Shown piece by piece: positions 58,927 to 64,000 of a DNA stretch of 64,000 nucleotides. A model generated the notes under the pieces. That model was not told where the DNA came from, did no database searches, and was given only the letters and a program-made list of their open reading frames with translations. The stretch is from Fibrivirga algicola. GTDB lineage: Bacteria; Bacteroidota; Bacteroidia; Cytophagales; Spirosomataceae. The translations under genes and the position numbers were made by a program. Position 1 is the first letter of the stretch. Each line of letters begins with the position of its first letter. Where the stretch lies: assembly GCF_011742925.1 (NCBI RefSeq), contig NZ_WAEL01000001.1, positions 930,001 through 994,000 of the forward strand, given 5' to 3'.

Positions 58927-61900
58927 TTAGAATTGAACGTTTACCCCGAAGTTGATGGTCCGGGAAACCGGAATACTGTTACCGGCACCGGCGAAGAAGG
59001 AGCTGGCTACGGCGCTGTTCTGGTTGTTTTCGGGGTCGAGGCCAACGAATTTGGTCCAGGTGGCCAGGTTCTGCCCGTTCACGTACAGGCGCAGGGTTTC
59101 CACCTTCAGCCGTTTGGTGATCGACGACGGCAGGGCGTAGCCGATTTCCACGTTCCGGAGCTTCACATAGCTGGCGTCCTGCATGATGAAGTCGTTGAAC
59201 GAATAGCTGGGAGCTGCCGTGTTTCGCGGGCGAATGGATGGCCAGGTGGCGGTTTCGGCGGTTTCGGGTGTCCACCGGCCGAGCATGCTGCTGTAGTAAT
59301 TGCCGCCACTGAAAAAGACGTTCGAGTTCACCTTGTTTACCCCCTGAAACAGCGCGGAGAGCGTGAAGCCTTTCCAACCAAAACTGGGTTCGATGCCGAA
59401 TACATTCTGGGGTACGTTAGAGAAGCCGATGGGCACGCGGTCCTGATCGTCGATGACGCCATCATTGTTGATGTCTTCGTATTTCAGGTCGCCGGGAATC
59501 ACCGCGCCGTTCACTTTGCTTTGTGGGCTGCGGGCAATGTCTTCCAGACTTTGGTAGAAACCCAGCACCTTGTAGCCCCGGAACTGCCCGATTGATTGCC
59601 CGGCTGCTTTCTGGTAACTGGGCAGGTTAACGGGTTCGTCGGTGACCACAATCTTGTTTTTGGCATGGGTATACTGCGCCGTTACACCGTACCGAAAATC
59701 GCCTTTACTGTCTTTGAAGCTGAACTCTACCTCATAGCCGCTGTTATAGTTTTCGCCGTAGTTGCTGGCGGGCAGCGACTCGCCATAGATGACTGGTGCC
59801 GAGTTGTTCCGGGCCAGCAGAATATCGTAGCGGCGTTCGTCGAATATATCGGCGGTGATCGACAGGCGGTCTTTAAAGAAGGCGGTTTCGATACCGAAAT
59901 TCCGTTTCACCGATTTTTCCCAGGTTACGCCGGGGTTACCCGCACGGCTGTGCCACACCACCGGGTATGACACGTTGCTGCTGGGGCTACCGAAGATCAC
60001 GCGGTTGTTAATCGACGAGTTGCCGCCGCCCGTGCCCGGCGTACCGCCACCGTTGGCGTACTCGTCGAGGTACAGAAACCGGCTGTTGCCCACGTTTCCG
60101 TAGCCGATAAGCCCGTATGAACCGCGAATTTTAAGGTGATTGAGCCAGGTGAACCGCTTCATGAACGACTCCTGGCTGATGGTCCAGCCTGCTGAAACGG
60201 CCGGGAACAGGCCATACCGCTCGCCTTTAGGGTAGTTCTCCGAGCCGTTATACGCACCGTTGACCTCGAAGAAATAGCGGCTGGCGTAGTTGTAGGTAGC
60301 CCGCATAATCAGGCCTTCGTTGGCGAAGGGAGCAACCGCCTGACCACCATCGGCCCCGCGTAGTTCGCGTTGACCAACGGCCACTGCCGATACATTGTGT
60401 TTGCCAAATGACCGGGCATAGTTGAGCGATACCTGCACGTTGGTTTTAACGTACCCGTAGTTCTGTGAACTTACCCCACCCAGCGGATCTTCAAACGAAT
60501 TGCGGGCCAGCAGCAGCGAGCTGTTGGTGCGGTCTACGTTGTAGGCGGCGTAAGCCCCCAGTTGCGCCCGAACGGCCTGCAGGTAAGCATCGTAGCCAAC
60601 CGTGACTTTGGCGCCCAGCCCCTTGGTAACTCGGTCGAGTTTCTGGTCGAGGACAAACACACTCTCGATGGCATTATTGTCGAAATCAACGTACCCGTTC
60701 CGCTTGATAACGGCGTAGGGGTTGAACGAGTTAATCCCCACCCGGCCGAAGTCTTCAATCTGGTTATAGGTATCGTCGAGTTGCTGCAACTCAGGCGTGG
60801 CTGGGTTGGTGTATTCCGGATAAAAAGGAATGGCCCAGGCCGGAATGCTGTACATGCGGGTCATTAGGTACTCGGGGCCGCTTTCGAATCGCCGCCGCAG
60901 GTCGCCGTCGTTGGCGTTGGCGATGAATGAATACCGCTGCTCCAACCGGCCGCCCAGCCGCAGGCTAAGGGTTGTGGTTGGCGTCAGATTGAAATCCAGG
61001 TTAGAGCGGAAGTTATAGCGTGAATAGTCGGGTGTGGTACTGTAGCCTGACGGGGTGCTGAAGTCTTTGAAACCGCCATCTTCCCAGAGGTAAGCCAATG
61101 ATACAAAGTATTTTATGGCTTTTGACCCACCACTGAAGTTCAGGTTATGCTGGGTACGCATCCAGCTGGGCCGGGTCACGGCCTTGAACCAGTTGGTGTT
61201 GGGGTACAGCAGCCGGTCGCCGGTGCCGTCTTTGTAAGTTTGCAGGTCCTGGGCTGTAAACAGTTTTTGGAAGCTCGACGGTACTAACCCGTATTTGATC
61301 AGGTTTTCTTCGCCCTCATTATGCAGCATGGCGCTGCTGTAGGCATCCAGAAATTCGGGGACCTGCGTGAAGCTGACGGTGCCTACGTTGCCTGAATACG
61401 ACACTTTGGCTTTACCCGTTCTGCCCGATTTAGTGGTGACGATGATAACGCCATTTGCCCCCTTGATACCGAACAGGGCCGTCGACGAGGCGTCTTTCAG
61501 GACCGAAATCGAAGCAATTTCGTTGGGGTCGATCTCACCGAAACTTTGCCGTTCTACTCCGTCTACGATGATTAGCGCGGCTGAGTTTTCGGAGGCTCGA
61601 CCGCGAATGGTGATCGTTGCCCCGTTGATGCCCGGCCGACCGCTGGTCTGTTGCGCGAATAACCCCGGAACACGCCCAATCAGGGAGTTGCTGGCATCGG
61701 TAACGGGCGACTTCACAATGTCCTCGCCGGTAACGGTGCTGATTGCTGCCGTTTGTTCACTCTTTTTCTGCGTACCGTACCCTACTACCACCACCTCGTC
61801 GAGCGATTTTTCATCGGTTTGCAGAATGACGTCGATGGTTTTGCGGTTGCCCACCACGATTTCCTGCGAGAGGTAGCCCACAAAGCTGTACACGAGCGTG

Positions 61901-62235
61901 GCCTCGCCGCCGTCGGGTATGGTAAGTTTAAACTGACCTTTCGCATCGGTGACTGTTCCGCGCTGACTGCCTTTCAGCACAACGCTGACACCCGGTAGCT
62001 CTTCGCCTTTTTCGTCGGTAACCCGGCCAGTTATTGCCCGGTCGGTTGGTTCGCTGAACCCTGAGTTGGGTACGTTACCGCTACTGTTCTGGTTACTCGC
62101 CATAGCGATGGGTGTGTAACGGTCGGGGGTCGGTTCGCCTGACCGGGCTAATAGCTGTGCCTGGCTGGTTAGGGGAATAAGCAATAGCCAGTTTGCCAGC
62201 AAGCTGTGGCCCACCTGGGTAAAGATGTTGGTCAT
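58927..62235 (-). CDS. SusC/RagA TonB-linked outer membrane protein (first pair)
   Basis: 1102 aa. An N-terminal hydrophobic segment (about 13-28) acts as signal. CarboxypepD_reg-like domain at about 68-150 (AITGRVTDEKGEELPGVSVVLKG), the SusC box DEVVVVGYGTQ, plug with SNSLIGRVPGLFAQQ, ITIRGRAS and IASISVLKDASSTALFG, and a barrel ending in RTINFGVNVQF. It heads the susC1-susD1-susC2-susD2 operon, which reads on the minus strand with gaps of 13, 23 and 10 bp. An 892-bp non-coding space precedes it. Confidence 0.95.
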   Translation of the reverse strand: MTNIFTQVGHSLLANWLLLIPLTSQAQLLARSGEPTPDRYTPIAMASNQNSSGNVPNSGFSEPTDRAITGRVTDEKGEELPGVSVVLKGSQRGTVTDAKGQFKLTIPDGGEATLVYSFVGYLSQEIVVGNRKTIDVILQTDEKSLDEVVVVGYGTQKKSEQTAAISTVTGEDIVKSPVTDASNSLIGRVPGLFAQQTSGRPGINGATITIRGRASENSAALIIVDGVERQSFGEIDPNEIASISVLKDASSTALFGIKGANGVIIVTTKSGRTGKAKVSYSGNVGTVSFTQVPEFLDAYSSAMLHNEGEENLIKYGLVPSSFQKLFTAQDLQTYKDGTGDRLLYPNTNWFKAVTRPSWMRTQHNLNFSGGSKAIKYFVSLAYLWEDGGFKDFSTPSGYSTTPDYSRYNFRSNLDFNLTPTTTLSLRLGGRLEQRYSFIANANDGDLRRRFESGPEYLMTRMYSIPAWAIPFYPEYTNPATPELQQLDDTYNQIEDFGRVGINSFNPYAVIKRNGYVDFDNNAIESVFVLDQKLDRVTKGLGAKVTVGYDAYLQAVRAQLGAYAAYNVDRTNSSLLLARNSFEDPLGGVSSQNYGYVKTNVQVSLNYARSFGKHNVSAVAVGQRELRGADGGQAVAPFANEGLIMRATYNYASRYFFEVNGAYNGSENYPKGERYGLFPAVSAGWTISQESFMKRFTWLNHLKIRGSYGLIGYGNVGNSRFLYLDEYANGGGTPGTGGGNSSINNRVIFGSPSSNVSYPVVWHSRAGNPGVTWEKSVKRNFGIETAFFKDRLSITADIFDERRYDILLARNNSAPVIYGESLPASNYGENYNSGYEVEFSFKDSKGDFRYGVTAQYTHAKNKIVVTDEPVNLPSYQKAAGQSIGQFRGYKVLGFYQSLEDIARSPQSKVNGAVIPGDLKYEDINNDGVIDDQDRVPIGFSNVPQNVFGIEPSFGWKGFTLSALFQGVNKVNSNVFFSGGNYYSSMLGRWTPETAETATWPSIRPRNTAAPSYSFNDFIMQDASYVKLRNVEIGYALPSSITKRLKVETLRLYVNGQNLATWTKFVGLDPENNQNSAVASSFFAGAGNSIPVSRTINFGVNVQF

Positions 62236-63127
62236 GAGTGTGAGGTAAACTTTAGAGTAAAGGGATAGGAATAAGTAGGGTAAATAGGCTACTAGTCGGA
62301 ATAGAAATGAAGCGGGAGAAGAGCTACGAAGGGACGAGACAGACAGAGCTGTCTTGACTGGAGATAGGCTATGCCTTGACGTAAGGCACTAGGCTGGCAC
62401 CTGATTAGTAGGCTACCAGATATAAGGAGGCCGAATGCAGCTAAAAAGCGCTCGGAAAGTGGACAGAATCATGCCGCTTTACCGCGCATCAGCCAGGGGG
62501 GCGGTGGCGTCGGCCCTAAACCGGAAGGATGGGTGTGAACAAACTGATCGACGCATGAAGGCTGGCCGATGCCCGCTCAAAAAAGGACGTTACAAGACGA
62601 AGGCAAGTCGAGTAGCTACTTGTTTTCATATAGACGTTGTGTATTTTTCAAACTATAATTAATACAAATTTAACTTTCATAAGAATATACTTACGTCTGT
62701 AAATAGATTGGTTGCCCTGTAAGTGAAAAGTGCTCTTTTGCCTTACTACATCGTTTTCGTTACTTTTTACGGGTCGCTTTTAGTTTACAGTTATTGACCT
62801 ATTAGGTTAAAAATTGCTACTATTCGTTGATCTGGCAACCGGTCATCTATTGTTTAACGACTCGTTCACTGATGTGCCTACGCTATCGCTTATAGCTGGT
62901 GAAAGTTGGCTAATCAGATACCTTGACAGACCCTGGCTGGTGGACCTGATTGTGTGGCGGTTGCGGGGCAAAACTGGCGGGCTGTTGGGTTTAGCTATGA
63001 ATCGCGGGTAAATAGCTGGTTATAGGTCGCCTATCAGGTATTTTTAGGTAGTATTGTAGCTGTTTGCCGCACTCGAAAAGGCAAGTCATATCATCAACAG
63101 TCAGTCCGTTTAGTAACTCCATTAATT
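62236..63127. other. Long divergent intergenic region (susC1 / S9 peptidase)
   Basis: 892 bp with no convincing gene. The part 62640-62830 is clearly richer in A and T than its surroundings. A possible minus-strand -7 box, TAAATTTG, is at 62665-62672, which would give the susC operon a leader of about 420 nt. Small dyads occur (for example tgcctt/aaggca near 62371-62387). A 65-codon frame at 62814-63011 starts with TTG and matches nothing I know. No transposase, regulator or sigma factor gene is seen. Confidence 0.6.
62665..62672 (-). promoter_or_regulatory. Possible -7 box of the susCDCD operon
   Basis: Minus-strand TAAATTTG fits TAnnTTTG and lies in the AT-rich part of the intergenic region, about 430 bp before the susC1 ATG. 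No TTG at ideal spacing; low confidence. Confidence 0.25.
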
Positions 63128-64000
63128 ATGATAAAACCCCTACTGGCAGGTCTCCCTGTTTTGCTGTTTCTTTCCGCCAATGCTCAGCAGCGTCCTGCGC
63201 TGACCACCAGCGACTATGAACGGGCACAACGGTTTATGGGGTCCAATGCCGAACAACTCATTGACAACGGCAGTCTGCGCCCCAACTGGCTACCCGGCGA
63301 CCGGTTCTGGTACCGGAACCTAACCGCTACAGGTAGTAATTACGTGCTGGTCGACCCCATGAAGGGCTCGCGCTCGGCACCGTTCGATGCGCAAAAGCTG
63401 GCCGCTACGCTTACGAGAGTAACGGGTAAGACCTACGAGGCCACGAAGCTGCCTTTTCAAAGCATTACGCTATCGCCCACTACCCAATCAGTTGGCCTTC
63501 AGGTGGCGGGTAAGTCATGGCAGTACGATCCCCAAACCGACCAACTGACTGCCGATACTACCTCCGTCCGCGCAGCAAGTGGGGGTGGGGGCCGCTTTTC
63601 GCGGGAAGGTGATGGAAATGAAGTACTATCGCCCGATCGTAAACTGGCCGCTTATATCAAGGACTATAATCTCTGGGTACGTAACACCCAGACGGGCGCC
63701 CAAACGCAGCTAACGACAGACGGCGCAAAAGACTTCGGTTATGCCACCGACAACGCGGGTTGGAAATCGAGCGACCGCGCCATTCTAGCCTGGTCACCCG
63801 ATTCCAAGAAAATCGCCACGTTCAGGCAGGATCAGCGCGAGGTGAGCGATATGTATCTGGTAACCACGAATGTGGGCAAGCCTACATTGAAACAGTGGAA
63901 ATACCCTCTGCCGGGCGATAAAGCGATTCCTATGATTGAGCGGGTGATCATCGAAGTCGACGTACCCAGGGTAGTTCGGCTGCAGGTGGCTCCCGATCCG
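63128..64000 (+). CDS. S9/DPP-IV-type peptidase, N-terminal part (3' end outside window)
   Basis: The frame is open from ATG 63128 to the window edge (291 codons). A signal peptide (MIKPLLAGLPVLLFLSANA) is followed by beta-propeller repeats typical of the dipeptidyl peptidase IV N-terminal domain: VLSPDRKLAAYIKDYNLWV and ILAWSPDSKKIATFRQDQ, then RVIIEVDVPRVVRLQV. The catalytic Ser-Asp-His domain lies beyond the window. It is a periplasmic or secreted proline-specific dipeptidase candidate. It diverges from the susCDCD operon. Confidence 0.85.
   Translation, partial: MIKPLLAGLPVLLFLSANAQQRPALTTSDYERAQRFMGSNAEQLIDNGSLRPNWLPGDRFWYRNLTATGSNYVLVDPMKGSRSAPFDAQKLAATLTRVTGKTYEATKLPFQSITLSPTTQSVGLQVAGKSWQYDPQTDQLTADTTSVRAASGGGGRFSREGDGNEVLSPDRKLAAYIKDYNLWVRNTQTGAQTQLTTDGAKDFGYATDNAGWKSSDRAILAWSPDSKKIATFRQDQREVSDMYLVTTNVGKPTLKQWKYPLPGDKAIPMIERVIIEVDVPRVVRLQVAPDP

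Noticed and set aside
62814-63011. 65-codon frame in the susC/S9 gap
   Set aside because: TTG start, no family signal and no promoter; kept only as part of the intergenic description.

Overview
The window looks like chromosomal DNA of a Bacteroidota bacterium, most likely Cytophagales of the Spirosoma/Spirosomataceae type. The evidence is two SusC/SusD pairs, families typical of the phylum (DUF5686, DUF3098, DUF1599, a BT_3928-like DoxX protein, a SerB-like/SerA fusion), -7 promoter boxes of the TAnnTTTG type and an apparently mid-50s GC content. The genus is inferred from overall character only. No rRNA, CRISPR array, phage or insertion sequence was seen. There are two tRNA genes (Lys-TTT, Glu-TTC).

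Layout. 1-8 kb (+): partial YheT-like hydrolase; a serine-biosynthesis group (HAD phosphatase/3-phosphoglycerate dehydrogenase fusion, small membrane protein, class V aminotransferase); outer-membrane protein; membrane-tailed SDR; short glucan phosphorylase. 8-20 kb (mostly -): uppP-truB-ribF and ftsX-DUF3098, a secreted serine hydrolase, cvfB-like/Sua5, an FAD oxidoreductase, a LolA-like protein and a TonB-type receptor. 20-27.6 kb: membrane-anchored HExxH protein, DciA-like DUF721, a lipid/polysaccharide group (GT2, deacetylase, GT87), aroK with a DoxX/TlpA-like protein, DUF1599, folP, tRNA-Lys. 27.6-38 kb: DUF5686 protein, Kir-type channel, LD-carboxypeptidase, a very large double hybrid histidine kinase, two small unknowns, a methyltransferase. 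38-50 kb: YfhO-type membrane protein, a GMC oxidoreductase with its Tat-targeted subunit 3 separated by a four-helix-bundle gene, M14 and M1 peptidases around tRNA-Glu. 50-64 kb: aldo/keto reductase, Tat-lipoprotein amidase, the tandem susCDCD operon (-) and the start of an S9/DPP-IV-type peptidase (+) that runs off the window.

The most unusual signal is non-coding. A family of long intergenic hairpins has stems built from phased heptanucleotides (TTTGNNG, and a sister type TTTCANG). They sit mostly within a few bases of stop codons, keep their stems while their loops differ completely, and in two cases supply the stop codon itself. They lack a T-tract, so they do not look like ordinary intrinsic terminators, which are also present here. 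Other points of interest are a strongly over-used GGTACGT/ACGTACC motif, -7 promoter boxes only 4-6 nt before start codons (probable leaderless mRNAs), and a glucan phosphorylase with Thr where the PLP-binding Lys is expected.
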